The notes below the pieces were generated by a model. The model had not been told where the DNA came from, did not search any database, and saw nothing but the letters and a program-made list of their open reading frames with translations. A program made the position numbers and the translations under genes. From JAPOXR01 sp965199765 (lineage in GTDB: Bacteria; Pseudomonadota; Alphaproteobacteria; Rhodobacterales; Rhodobacteraceae), in the NCBI GenBank assembly GCA_965199765.1, contig CBDATC010000002.1:496001-560000 (forward strand): a stretch of DNA of 64,000 bases, in the 5' to 3' direction. This document shows positions 1 to 8,650 of the stretch, piece by piece (the first letter of the stretch is position 1; the number at the start of each line of letters is the position of its first letter).

Positions 1-1058
1 ACCGGATCTAAAAATCGATCATTGACCAAACATACGGCGACTAAACCCGCATAATGCTGCTTGCCTTGGCTTGCCGCGACAAGATTCGTCTTGTCGTCAG
101 CGGTAACAGCAACCAGCGCGTCCGCGGATGATATGCTTGCCTCCTCAAGCATTTCCTTGCTCAATCCATTGCCGTGCAACACAACCGTTCTGGATAGCAT
201 TCTTGCCGCATTTTCGGCCTGCGAACGTTGTGCTTCAATGATCACTACACTGCTTTTCTTCCGTTGGCTGAACTTTTCTGCGATCAATGTGCCGACTTTA
301 CCCGCGCCAATGAGCACGATGCGACGGCACCGCTGAATCTTGAGACCAAACAGACCAACGGTGCGAACAAAATCTTGGCGCGACACACAGACAAAAACAA
401 CATCCTCTTCCTGCAGCATATCGTCTGCCAGCGCGACACCCAGCCGGTCTTTACGGTTGAACCCGACAACAACAGCATCCAAGTCATCGAACAATTCACT
501 CAGCTGTCTCAGCGGTGTTTCCAGCAGTCCGCAGTCTTCGTTAAGGCGCATGCCAATAAGCACCGCGCCTTCCGGTTCGCTTTCACCTGCTCTCCCATGG
601 GATGCAGTCCCGAACACGGCGCGGTGTTCCAAAAGAGACGGCGCTTCCAGCCTTTGACAGATGTATTCCGCGACTTTTTCTTCAGGTGTGATGACTGCGT
701 CCACCGGTCCTGCCGGGAAACTGGAGCTGCGTTGAACCAGATCTGACAGGCCGCGTTCACTTAAGCGCGCCATAGTGAAGGCTCTTGAGCCCAACCCGCG
801 CGCGATTAGGCATGTCACCAAATTGCTGCTGTCCGACGAAGTTGCCGCGATGATGACATCGGCGGATTCCGCCTCGGCGCCTTCGATAATTCTACGGTCG
901 TTAACATCGCCGACTGATCCTGAAATCCCGTATCGCTCGCAAAGAGAGCGCACCTTTTCCGACTCACGATCAATGACTGTGAGCTCGCACTCCTCTTGTG
1001 CAAGATACCGGCAGAACTGACTGCCGACTTCGCCTCCGCCGCATACAATGACTTTCAT
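1..1058 (-). CDS. trkA: TrkA, potassium uptake regulatory subunit (C-terminus outside the window)
   Basis: TrkA is the cytosolic NAD(H)-binding subunit that gates Trk/Ktr potassium channels. The reading frame starts at the ATG ending at 1058 (MKVIVCGGGEVGSQ) and stays open to the window edge, giving about 352 residues of a family usually near 455. The first RCK-N domain opens with the GGGEVG nucleotide loop. A second Rossmann unit begins near residue 233 (IVLIGAGKVGTLIAEK) with the same glycine pattern, so the two-RCK layout of bacterial TrkA is present. The gene follows ntrX with a 40-base gap; ntrX-trkA is a common alphaproteobacterial order. No frameshift is visible in the part seen. Confidence 0.93.
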   Translation of the reverse strand, partial: MKVIVCGGGEVGSQFCRYLAQEECELTVIDRESEKVRSLCERYGISGSVGDVNDRRIIEGAEAESADVIIAATSSDSSNLVTCLIARGLGSRAFTMARLSERGLSDLVQRSSSFPAGPVDAVITPEEKVAEYICQRLEAPSLLEHRAVFGTASHGRAGESEPEGAVLIGMRLNEDCGLLETPLRQLSELFDDLDAVVVGFNRKDRLGVALADDMLQEEDVVFVCVSRQDFVRTVGLFGLKIQRCRRIVLIGAGKVGTLIAEKFSQRKKSSVVIIEAQRSQAENAARMLSRTVVLHGNGLSKEMLEEASISSADALVAVTADDKTNLVAASQGKQHYAGLVAVCLVNDRFLDP

Positions 1059-1098
1059 ATCATGCGCCTGTCCTGCCGGAGGTTCAACAATTTGAACG

Positions 1099-2508
1099 CT
1101 ACATCACCCGTCGACTGACCAGAGATTTGGTTTCAACTTCAAGCCCCTTGAGTTTGCGATGCAAGGCAGACCGCTCCATGCCGATATTTTTCGCCGCGTC
1201 CGAGATATTGCCGCCGCAGAGATTGATCTGCGAAATAAGATATTGTCTTTCGAATTCGTTTCTGGCTTCGCGCAGTTTCATTTTGAGGTATTTTTCGGCG
1301 CCTGTTTGTCTTGATCCCGCATTTGACCCAGAAGTTTTTCTTCGAATGTCATCGGCTGTTATCGGCTTCGATGGATCTCCTGAAAGCACCAGCCTCTCGA
1401 CAAATCCACGCAGCTCCACCGCGCTACTGGACCAGTTCATCGTTTTCAGCACGTTAATCGCATCGCTGGAAAATGCTCTGTTCGGCAAACCGTGCTGCTT
1501 CAAAAAACAATCGGCGAAATGCTGGGTTAATTCGGGTATATCGTCTCTTCGCATATTCAAAGGCGGGATCGTAATCGACACGACATTAAGCCGATCAAAG
1601 AGATCTCTGCTGAACAATTTATCTTCCACGTAACGGGATATATCATGAGACGTTCCAGAAACCACGCGACAGTCAAGACCCCAGACAACGCCTCCTCCTT
1701 TGCGTTCATACCGGTTTCTTACAAGAGCTCTGACCAGTTTTGACTGAATGGCAGCAGGTAGACTGCAGACTTCATTGAAGTAAATCGTTCCACCCTGCGC
1801 CTGTTCCAGTAATCCCAGGATGTGGTATCCGTCTTTCGAGGATTTACCAAACAACTGTTCCTCCAACAAATCCTCACAAGGTGATTGGCAATTCGCAACG
1901 ACAAAAGGCTTGTCCCGCCGCTGCTCGCTCTTTTCATGCAATACTCTAGCGCAATGCTGCTTTCCGGTCCCAATTGCTCCGAGCAGCATAACCCTGCAAT
2001 TTTTGTTCGCTTGATGCTCGAGACAATCCCACAGTTTTCTTGAGGCGACAGAAGCGCGGACGAATTCAGTCTGCTCGTTAAAATTAGCGGCCTTATACTG
2101 ACGATTTTCCCGTGCCAGCCGGCCGAATTCCGTGGCCCGCCTGATAATTTCCCAAAGATACTCCAATACAATCGGTTTTTGAGCGAAACCCCATGCACCA
2201 ACCCGCATTGCCTTGACCCCGATGTCTATATTGTATGCGGAGAGCACAACCACTGGCAGGTCCGGATGAAGCGCGCGCAACTGTTCAATCAGCCAAATCC
2301 CATCTTTGCCTTCGCGGGACGGCAGCCCGATATCAACAATTGCGACATCCGGCGGACCGCTTTCGTTAATGTGTTCCAAACATCCATCAGCATCAACAGA
2401 GGAACGAACTGTACAAATATTTTTTCTGACAAAAAACCGCTCAAGACTCCCCAAGAGCGACTCATTGTCGTCAACGAGCAAAATATTATATCCCAAGTCT
2501 TCGCTCAT
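1099..2508 (-). CDS. ntrX: NtrX-family response regulator with a degenerate AAA+ domain
   Basis: Response regulator partner of NtrY, 469 residues. The receiver domain (about 1-125) has acidic residues at 13-14, phospho-acceptor D59 in AIVDIGLP and K111. The AAA+ domain keeps Walker A (GAIGTGK, 177-183), but the GAFTGA loop that contacts sigma54 is absent: after EEQLFG (about 216-221) comes KSSKDGYHI. The Walker B segment reads TIYFNEV, with Asn where Asp is usual. A Fis-type helix-turn-helix closes the protein (GGNISDAAKNIGMERSALHR, about 432-451). Known family biology: NtrYX controls nitrogen, redox and envelope genes. Inference: this copy acts without sigma54. Its start codon overlaps the stop of a small upstream reading frame (ATGA at 2505-2508), and a decayed second receiver lies between it and ntrY. 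Confidence 0.9.
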   Translation of the reverse strand: MSEDLGYNILLVDDNESLLGSLERFFVRKNICTVRSSVDADGCLEHINESGPPDVAIVDIGLPSREGKDGIWLIEQLRALHPDLPVVVLSAYNIDIGVKAMRVGAWGFAQKPIVLEYLWEIIRRATEFGRLARENRQYKAANFNEQTEFVRASVASRKLWDCLEHQANKNCRVMLLGAIGTGKQHCARVLHEKSEQRRDKPFVVANCQSPCEDLLEEQLFGKSSKDGYHILGLLEQAQGGTIYFNEVCSLPAAIQSKLVRALVRNRYERKGGGVVWGLDCRVVSGTSHDISRYVEDKLFSRDLFDRLNVVSITIPPLNMRRDDIPELTQHFADCFLKQHGLPNRAFSSDAINVLKTMNWSSSAVELRGFVERLVLSGDPSKPITADDIRRKTSGSNAGSRQTGAEKYLKMKLREARNEFERQYLISQINLCGGNISDAAKNIGMERSALHRKLKGLEVETKSLVSRRVM

Positions 2509-2858
2509 GATAACTGCCCCAGTACTTTTGATTTTTCCCGCTCATAATTCAACGGAGGTTTCAACCAAGTTCTAACTGCCATAGATTTAGCTGCCATATC
2601 CAAAATTTGTTTCCAGGATTTTGAAATTTTAGTTTTCACCGCTACAACAAAGACAAATCTTAGAGTCGAGTAAAACCTAGACAGCGCACGTCCGAAGATT
2701 TGGCATCGTCTGACTTGGTAAAACTTCCATTTGCTCACATTTTGCTCAGGAATTACTTTGATTCCAACTTTATTGTTGACAGTGCGGCTTTCACCATTCA
2801 GCCATTTTTTTGCACTGGCTTCAGTTTTCCAGCAAAAACTTTTAGCGGCTTTTAACAT
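2505..2858 (-). CDS. Uncertain 117-residue basic reading frame before ntrX
   Basis: I do not recognise this protein. It is lysine- and arginine-rich, with a short hydrophobic stretch (FVFVVAVKT) in the middle. In its favour, its stop codon overlaps the ATG of ntrX in an ATGA arrangement, the same coupling style seen elsewhere in this operon. Against it, the region is AT-rich, sits between two ntrX copies, and may be the scar left by the duplication that made them. It could be a non-gene. Confidence 0.25.
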   Translation of the reverse strand: MLKAAKSFCWKTEASAKKWLNGESRTVNNKVGIKVIPEQNVSKWKFYQVRRCQIFGRALSRFYSTLRFVFVVAVKTKISKSWKQILDMAAKSMAVRTWLKPPLNYEREKSKVLGQLS

Positions 2859-3082
2859 TGCGATTTACTCCCTAACAGCCTGCTCTGAACTTGTTATTAT
2901 TTTACTGACGGAAATCGTGATTCTGCATTCACCAAACTCAGCAATACTCAATCGACCGTCTGACCAATGTCAATGGATTCTCCAGCTCTCTCATTATGAT
3001 TAATTCATGATCAGCATATCGAATTATTCATTTTATCCTTTTTGACCGACGGGCGCGTTGTCGTTCATATTTTTGCTGCTTA

Positions 3083-3469
3083 TCAAGAGCGATTCCCCGA
3101 CGACGGTCTCCCCCGCCAGTCAACCAGATTCCGTTTTAGGTTTAATAATTTCCCAATGACATGCCGAGACCACCGGACTTTGCAACAATTCCCATGCGCT
3201 ACCCGAACTGCATTGATCCGCAATTCAATATTCTGTCCAGAAACCACAGCCACTGGCGGGTCCGGATCAAGCGTCCGTAATTTGCTGAGCAGCCAAAGTC
3301 CATCTTCGTTTTTGGGCGGGCTGCTTTCATGTCTGTGATTCAATCCAGTATCGTCATGGTCGCAAAACTGGAATGCACACTGCTTTCCGATGAAATATCG
3401 CCTGAAACTATCCAGGAGTGGAGCGTGTTCGTCAACTAGCAAGATGTTAAATCCATCAAATTTGCTCAC
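3083..3469 (-). pseudogene. Decayed duplicate of the NtrX receiver domain
   Basis: The first 35 residues parallel the N-terminus of the intact ntrX downstream: MSKFDGFNILLVD here against MSEDLGYNILLVD there. The later part, DGLWLLSKLRTLDPDPPVAV, again tracks ntrX (DGIWLIEQLRALHPDLPVVV). The segment carrying the phospho-acceptor Asp (AIVDIGLP in ntrX) is missing, the conserved Lys region is scrambled, and no AAA+ or DNA-binding part follows. It starts with GTG in a GTGA overlap with the ntrY stop, which is the expected position of ntrX. It therefore looks like the original ntrX locus in decay, with a second copy retained about 575 bases downstream. A residual 128-residue product is possible but could not be phosphorylated normally. 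Confidence 0.75.
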
Positions 3470-5994
3470 GCTGAATTCTCCGTTGGAATTGATTGGTCTT
3501 GTTCACTAATCCTGGGAAGTTGTATGATCGCAGCAACTCCTTTATGAGAATTATTAGGAAACGCTTCAGCTGGCCCTATTTCAAACGCACCCTTGTGAAG
3601 TGTCACAATCATATTGACCAATTTCAGTCCAAGACCGCGCTTTGCGCCTCGCTTGATTTGGTCCGGCTGGCGTTTGCCCTTTCGATTCGAAGGCATTGCC
3701 GCTATTCCTACACCATTGTCGGCGACTCGGACCTCCACAGCCGTCGCTAGTTTTTTGACTGAGACCTCAATCCGCCCGCGAAAACTGCTATCGGTTTTTT
3801 GTTCGTCTGTGCGCTGACTAATTGCTTGCTCGGCGTTCGTTATAATATTTTTGACCGCAACACCGATTCGGTATTCGTCAATTTCAGCAAAAATCTCCTT
3901 TGAGGCATCACTGACGAATTCAATTTCGACATTTGGAAACCTTCTATTTTCAGATTTCGTAATCTGATAAATTAAATTAACGATACCCTTGCGCTCTAAT
4001 TTGGAAAAGACCAACTGCCCGTCCGGCCTAGTGGCGAAAAATTCCGCCACTTCCTTAATAGCGTCCAAATTTTCGTCAATACTGTCGATACTGTCAATTT
4101 CACTTTCGAACTGCTGCCTCCTTGCATGGGATTCGATTAGCGTTTCTTTGAGCCATCCCCAGCTTTCCGTAATTACTTGCAGCGGTGATCGGAATTCGTG
4201 AACTACAGTTTTTGCGATATCAAGTTCTGCTTTTCCTCTTTCGACTTCAGTCAGAGACGTTACATCGTCGAACGAAATGACCAAACCCCGCTCTCCGGGC
4301 TTACTATGCCACTTTGCTATTTTGACCTGCAGCTGCTTGCGGCCGTTTGCACTGACAACTTCGATCTTCTGCCCTTCAGCAGCGACATCACCTGAATTGG
4401 TCTGAGCGATCAGATTCGCGAATTCAGGCACGATCTCAAGAAAGAAATCGTCTTCTTCACTGAAGTCCTTAAGTCGGTCTGGCAGAATTCTCTTAGCTGA
4501 TTCATTGACAAATCTGACGCGTGCGGAATTATCCAGCACGATGACGCCCGCCGATACGGTGAGCAGCACGCTTTTCAATTCCTGGCGTTGCTCAAGCAGC
4601 TTTTTAACCATGCTTACCCAGCTGTTCCGAAGCTTCGAAACCTCATCGTTAAGCGATGATTCTCTTAGGTCCGGCAGTTGGACTTCATCATCATCCCTCG
4701 CCAAAGCAAGTTTGTCGGCAAAATTCACGAGTTCTTCAATCGGCTGTGAGATGTCGCTTGCGGTGCGGGCCGCTTGTCGAAAGAGAATGTATAAAAACAA
4801 AAACAAAACGACAAAGTAAACCATGGACCATTGCAACACCGCCACCGAGATGCCGCGTGCCAGCAAGTCCGCTTGCGGATCCTCCAATGCCAGTTCCACG
4901 ACATTTTTGGTGATTGGCACTTTCGCGTACAAGTATGCGAAAGTAGGAGCATCAAGCGCATAGATAATATAGAGTGAATCTCCTCCCTCTCGCCAATAAA
5001 CCGCTATTCGATATTCGTCTTCATTGAACTGGGTTTCCTTGGCAAGACTCAGCTTTGGACAATCTTCTTCGTCATTTTCGAGAAAACAAAACGGAGTGGC
5101 TGAACCCAAAACTTCGCTGGTGTCCGCACAGACACCGTCGCCCTCCTCCCACAGCGGACTTTCGGCAAATTTGATCAGTTTGCTGAAGATTTCGGGTTGT
5201 GGCACGTCGCAGTCAAACGCGTAAGAACTGTTTCCACGGGTAAGTAAGCGGCCATTGGCGTTGACAATGAAAACGGTCTCCTGCTCCTTTTCTAATTCTT
5301 CCTGCTGTTCATGAAAGGCCTTACGCACAATGCCGTCATCGAATAGCCTCGCGGCCAGCGCCTCCGGCTCCTGTGCTGTGATCTGAGCGGCCCTCAACCA
5401 CTTCTTTAGATTGTTGGAAAGGCCATTCCCTAACGGTTTAATCCACTGCAACTGAGCATTGATTTGTTCATCGACATACCCTTCTGATGCATTTATCGCC
5501 GTTTCAGTTTCCTTGTCGATTTCATCTGCAATGAAATCTTTTAGAAATATTAGGACTATCACCGTGCCAATGGACATCGCTATCGCTGGAATCATGACCA
5601 CCAGCGCGACCAAACGCAGCAAACGCAGACTCAGTGGATTGCTCACACCCGACACCGAATGCGATTTTAGTTTCCGACGGTGCATCTGATAAGCGGCAAA
5701 TGCCAAAAAACCGAAACCCAGAAACAGCGCGATAAACAGGAGCGCGAATAAACGATTTGTGATTGCGTCTGTTTCGAAATATTCTTGCAATTCGATCATC
5801 GTTGCAGAAGCAGCGGCCACCGCAATCAACAAATAGAACAGCATACTCCAATTGCGGACCCGCTTTTGCAGACTGTCGCTCGGTTCTCTGAACAAACGGT
5901 GTAGCCTGCTCATTGCCCTCTGGTCTCTTTCATCGATTCCGGGATGTATTTCGACAGCGGGTGATGAATTGGGTTGAACAGTTGACTTCTTCAT
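3466..5994 (-). CDS. ntrY: NtrY, membrane sensor histidine kinase
   Basis: Sensor kinase of the NtrYX pair, about 842 residues. I chose the ATG at 5994 because it overlaps the ntrC stop (ATGA); an in-frame codon at 6027 would add 11 residues. Hydrophobic segments near the N-terminus (WSMLFYLLIAVAAASA, LLFIALFLGFGFLAF, LVALVVMIPAIAMSIGTVIV) and a further one (VYFVVLFLFLYILF) frame a large periplasmic sensor. Next come a HAMP linker, a PAS domain, an H-box with the phosphorylatable His (VVHEFRSPLQVI) and an HATPase domain (N-box NIITNAEQAI, G1 VADNGVGI, G2 KRGLGLKLV). It lies between ntrC and the ntrX copies in one overlapping series. No missing kinase motif is evident. Confidence 0.92.
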   Translation of the reverse strand: MKKSTVQPNSSPAVEIHPGIDERDQRAMSRLHRLFREPSDSLQKRVRNWSMLFYLLIAVAAASATMIELQEYFETDAITNRLFALLFIALFLGFGFLAFAAYQMHRRKLKSHSVSGVSNPLSLRLLRLVALVVMIPAIAMSIGTVIVLIFLKDFIADEIDKETETAINASEGYVDEQINAQLQWIKPLGNGLSNNLKKWLRAAQITAQEPEALAARLFDDGIVRKAFHEQQEELEKEQETVFIVNANGRLLTRGNSSYAFDCDVPQPEIFSKLIKFAESPLWEEGDGVCADTSEVLGSATPFCFLENDEEDCPKLSLAKETQFNEDEYRIAVYWREGGDSLYIIYALDAPTFAYLYAKVPITKNVVELALEDPQADLLARGISVAVLQWSMVYFVVLFLFLYILFRQAARTASDISQPIEELVNFADKLALARDDDEVQLPDLRESSLNDEVSKLRNSWVSMVKKLLEQRQELKSVLLTVSAGVIVLDNSARVRFVNESAKRILPDRLKDFSEEDDFFLEIVPEFANLIAQTNSGDVAAEGQKIEVVSANGRKQLQVKIAKWHSKPGERGLVISFDDVTSLTEVERGKAELDIAKTVVHEFRSPLQVITESWGWLKETLIESHARRQQFESEIDSIDSIDENLDAIKEVAEFFATRPDGQLVFSKLERKGIVNLIYQITKSENRRFPNVEIEFVSDASKEIFAEIDEYRIGVAVKNIITNAEQAISQRTDEQKTDSSFRGRIEVSVKKLATAVEVRVADNGVGIAAMPSNRKGKRQPDQIKRGAKRGLGLKLVNMIVTLHKGAFEIGPAEAFPNNSHKGVAAIIQLPRISEQDQSIPTENSA

Positions 5995-7355
5995 CGAAAT
6001 TTTTCCGCGCTCATCCTGGAGTCGCAAATGTCCATTTCCTGAAGCCGTTTACGCAAGGTGTTGCGGTTGATTCCCAAAAGTTCAGCGCACTTGGAATGAT
6101 TACCGCTGACTGAATTAAGCGCGGCAGAAAGAAGAGGCTTCTGAACTTCGCGCATAATGCGCGCATACAAACCCGGAGGAGGAAGACGGTCTCCATATCT
6201 CGAAAAATACTGCTGTATTTCGTCGTGCAACCGGTCAGAAAACACCCTGCCAGCCGCTTCACCGCCAGCCGAGTCGATCTGCGGATTCAACCTGAGTGAA
6301 ATCGCAACATCATTCCATGTCATCTCAGCTGCGGAATTCGTCAATGAGGTCTGAGTGACAGCGTTCTTCAATTCGCGCACATTCCCGGGCCAGCCATATC
6401 CAGCGATATCAGCGGGAAGTTGACTGCCCAAATGACAGGGATTTAACGTTGTGTGCTTCTCGCGCAAGAACGCCTCGGCCAGCAATGGAATGTCTTCGAT
6501 GCGCCTACGCAGCGGAGGAACCTCGATCAATACGCCGCACAAACGGAAATACAGATCGCTGCGGAATTCGACCGACTGCATCGCTGCACTCAATTCTATT
6601 TGTGTTGTGCTGAGAAGCCGCGGAGCGCAGCGATCCAGACGATCCAGCTCCTTGATCAGATTGCTTTGACCGCCGGCTGAAAATTCTTCAACCTGTTCGA
6701 CCACCACGGTACCGTCTCTCGCATTGGTGAGCAATCTTTCCAAAACGGTTGGATCTTCCGCCTGCAAAGGATCAATTACAACAAATGGTCGTCGTCGTCG
6801 TTCGCTGCAGGAATGCACCACATGCGCGATCAAAGATTTTCCTGTTCCAGTTTCGCCGATAATCTGCATGGACAGATCGGAATTCATAGTCTTGGCTAGA
6901 AGCTGATACATCGTCTGCATCGCTGGCGCTCTGCCGATGATCGGCAATTCTTCTTCAAAAACCGTTTGCGGCTCGGCGGCTTTCCGCCGTTTGTTATTTC
7001 TGAGCGCCGACCGCACACGCCCCAAGAGTTCGGGCAGATCAAATGGCTTTGGCAGATATGCGTATGCATCTGCCTCCTCTGCCTTTATCGCTGTCATGAT
7101 TGTATTCTGAGCAGAAATCACAATCACCGGAAGTCTTGGATTTAACCTCTTTAGATTCGTCAGATTTTCAATCCCGTCGCCATCTGGCATGATGACATCG
7201 GTTATAACCAAATCCCCCTTCTCCTCGCAGACCCATCTGGTCAAGGTCGATAGGTTCGCCGTTGCGTGCACACGGCAACCGGCCCCGGTCAGCGCCCGTG
7301 ACAAAACTTTTCGCACCGCCGCGTCGTCGTCTGCGACCAAGATTGTTCCATCCAT
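5991..7355 (-). CDS. ntrC: NtrC-family response regulator lacking the sigma54-contact loop
   Basis: Nitrogen regulator phosphorylated by NtrB, 454 residues. The receiver has D10-D11, phospho-acceptor D53 (ITDVIMPDGDG) and K103. Walker A is intact (GETGTGKS, 167-174). Between Walker A and Walker B the protein is shortened: the GAFTGA loop is deleted outright, and Walker B reads VVVEQVEE where FLDEIG-type residues are usual, so both acidic residues are changed. The C-terminal Fis-like HTH is intact (GNHSKCAELLGINRNTLRKR). Known: Rhodobacter capsulatus NtrC also lacks GAFTGA and activates the housekeeping RNA polymerase. Inference: this NtrC works in a sigma54-independent way and may not hydrolyse ATP normally. 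Its ATG overlaps the ntrB stop (TGATG at 7353-7357). Confidence 0.9.
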   Translation of the reverse strand: MDGTILVADDDAAVRKVLSRALTGAGCRVHATANLSTLTRWVCEEKGDLVITDVIMPDGDGIENLTNLKRLNPRLPVIVISAQNTIMTAIKAEEADAYAYLPKPFDLPELLGRVRSALRNNKRRKAAEPQTVFEEELPIIGRAPAMQTMYQLLAKTMNSDLSMQIIGETGTGKSLIAHVVHSCSERRRRPFVVIDPLQAEDPTVLERLLTNARDGTVVVEQVEEFSAGGQSNLIKELDRLDRCAPRLLSTTQIELSAAMQSVEFRSDLYFRLCGVLIEVPPLRRRIEDIPLLAEAFLREKHTTLNPCHLGSQLPADIAGYGWPGNVRELKNAVTQTSLTNSAAEMTWNDVAISLRLNPQIDSAGGEAAGRVFSDRLHDEIQQYFSRYGDRLPPPGLYARIMREVQKPLLSAALNSVSGNHSKCAELLGINRNTLRKRLQEMDICDSRMSAEKFR

Positions 7356-8512
7356 CAGCGGCTCACTGTGTTTTCTGAAGCAACAGGCAACGAAACCCGG
7401 AACGTGGTTTGCCCGGGCCGCGAGTCAAATGAGACCCAACCACCGATGTCTGCCAAAATGGATGAAACCAAAGCCAAGCCAAGTCCCGTGCCGTTGCGTT
7501 TTCCGCTGACAAAAGGCGCAAACGCATGCTGCGCGACTTCTGGACTCACGCCCGGTCCATTGTCGATCACTTCCACATGGACCGGCAAAGACCGTCCTTC
7601 CCCCGAATGATTGCGCACACGCAGAAATCGGTCGTACCGAGTCCGAATGCGAATGAGTCCCCCGTCCTCTCCCAGAGCTTCGCTTGCATTCTGCAGGAGG
7701 TTTAAAAAAACTTGGAGAAGTCGGTCTCCGTTGGCACAAACTTCTGGCAGTGATGGATCATACTCGGTTTCGATGCAAGTTCCAGATGCAAAGCCCACCG
7801 AAGCAAGGCGCGAGGCGCGATCCAGCAGCGTGTGCACATTAATGGCAATGCAGTTCCAGCCTTCCATCTGACCAAATTGATCGACCTGCTCCAAAAGCGT
7901 GCGTATCCGATAAGCCTCTTCTACGATCAATTCTGCGAGTTCCAGGTCTTCAGGCTCAAGCTTCATCGCTAGCAACTGCGCAGCTCCGACTATACCGGAT
8001 AACGGATTTCTGATTTCGTGACGCAGCATATCCGCCAAACCGACTGCAGACCGCGCGGCAGCATTGGCACTCTTGCCAGGATAGAATTTACCTTCGATTT
8101 CCCGAGAGCGGACACAGACCAGCAAATTGTCGGGAAGCTCCTGAATTGGCGCGATATGCATGCTGGCCAAAAATCTGTCGCGGCTGGGACCTTTAATCAC
8201 CAAGTCGTCAACCAGCACCGGCGACTGGCGCACTCGTACTTGCTCGAGTGTTTCATTCAGCGTAGCGTTGTCAGTGAGTTCACTGACGCGCTGACCGGAC
8301 AACTGGCGCGCCGAGCAATTGAACAAGCTTTCCGCCGCTGGGTTGACATGAACAACACAGTCGGCTTTATCAACTGCTAATGTGGCAATAGGGAGTGAAG
8401 CCCAAATCGATGCCTTTACGCCACTGTTGCCTCTGCCCGCGGCAAAAACACCGCTCTTGCTAGAGTTGTATTCCAATTGGTTGAACCGCTGCACTGCTTT
8501 TTGTTTGTCCAA
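7355..8512 (-). CDS. ntrB: NtrB, nitrogen-regulation histidine kinase/phosphatase
   Basis: Cytosolic kinase that phosphorylates or dephosphorylates NtrC under PII control, 385 residues. An N-terminal PAS domain (about 33-140, containing VVHVNPAAESLFNC) is followed by the H-box (MLRHEIRNPLSGIVGAAQLL) and an HATPase domain with an N-box (NLLQNASEAL), G1 (VIDNGPGVS) and G2 (GTGLGLALV). There is no membrane segment, as expected. It is first in the ntrBCYX series. dusB, often just upstream in alphaproteobacteria, is absent; a divergent ispDF lies there instead, separated by about 138 bases that must hold both promoters. Confidence 0.93.
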   Translation of the reverse strand: MDKQKAVQRFNQLEYNSSKSGVFAAGRGNSGVKASIWASLPIATLAVDKADCVVHVNPAAESLFNCSARQLSGQRVSELTDNATLNETLEQVRVRQSPVLVDDLVIKGPSRDRFLASMHIAPIQELPDNLLVCVRSREIEGKFYPGKSANAAARSAVGLADMLRHEIRNPLSGIVGAAQLLAMKLEPEDLELAELIVEEAYRIRTLLEQVDQFGQMEGWNCIAINVHTLLDRASRLASVGFASGTCIETEYDPSLPEVCANGDRLLQVFLNLLQNASEALGEDGGLIRIRTRYDRFLRVRNHSGEGRSLPVHVEVIDNGPGVSPEVAQHAFAPFVSGKRNGTGLGLALVSSILADIGGWVSFDSRPGQTTFRVSLPVASENTVSR

Positions 8513-8650
8513 CGCGGATATCGAACATGCCTGTACCCTGTGATCCGCTATGCTTTTACACGGACAATAATTGCTATGTTACTAATGTGCAACAAGTTAC
8601 TGCAGCACTAGAATTCATCCGCGGCACGCCCATCCAAGCTTAAGATTCGC

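Noticed and set aside
2289..2575. Plus-strand frames opposite the ntrX receiver
   Set aside because: They are shadows of ntrX and its upstream end, with no ribosome site or recognisable motif.
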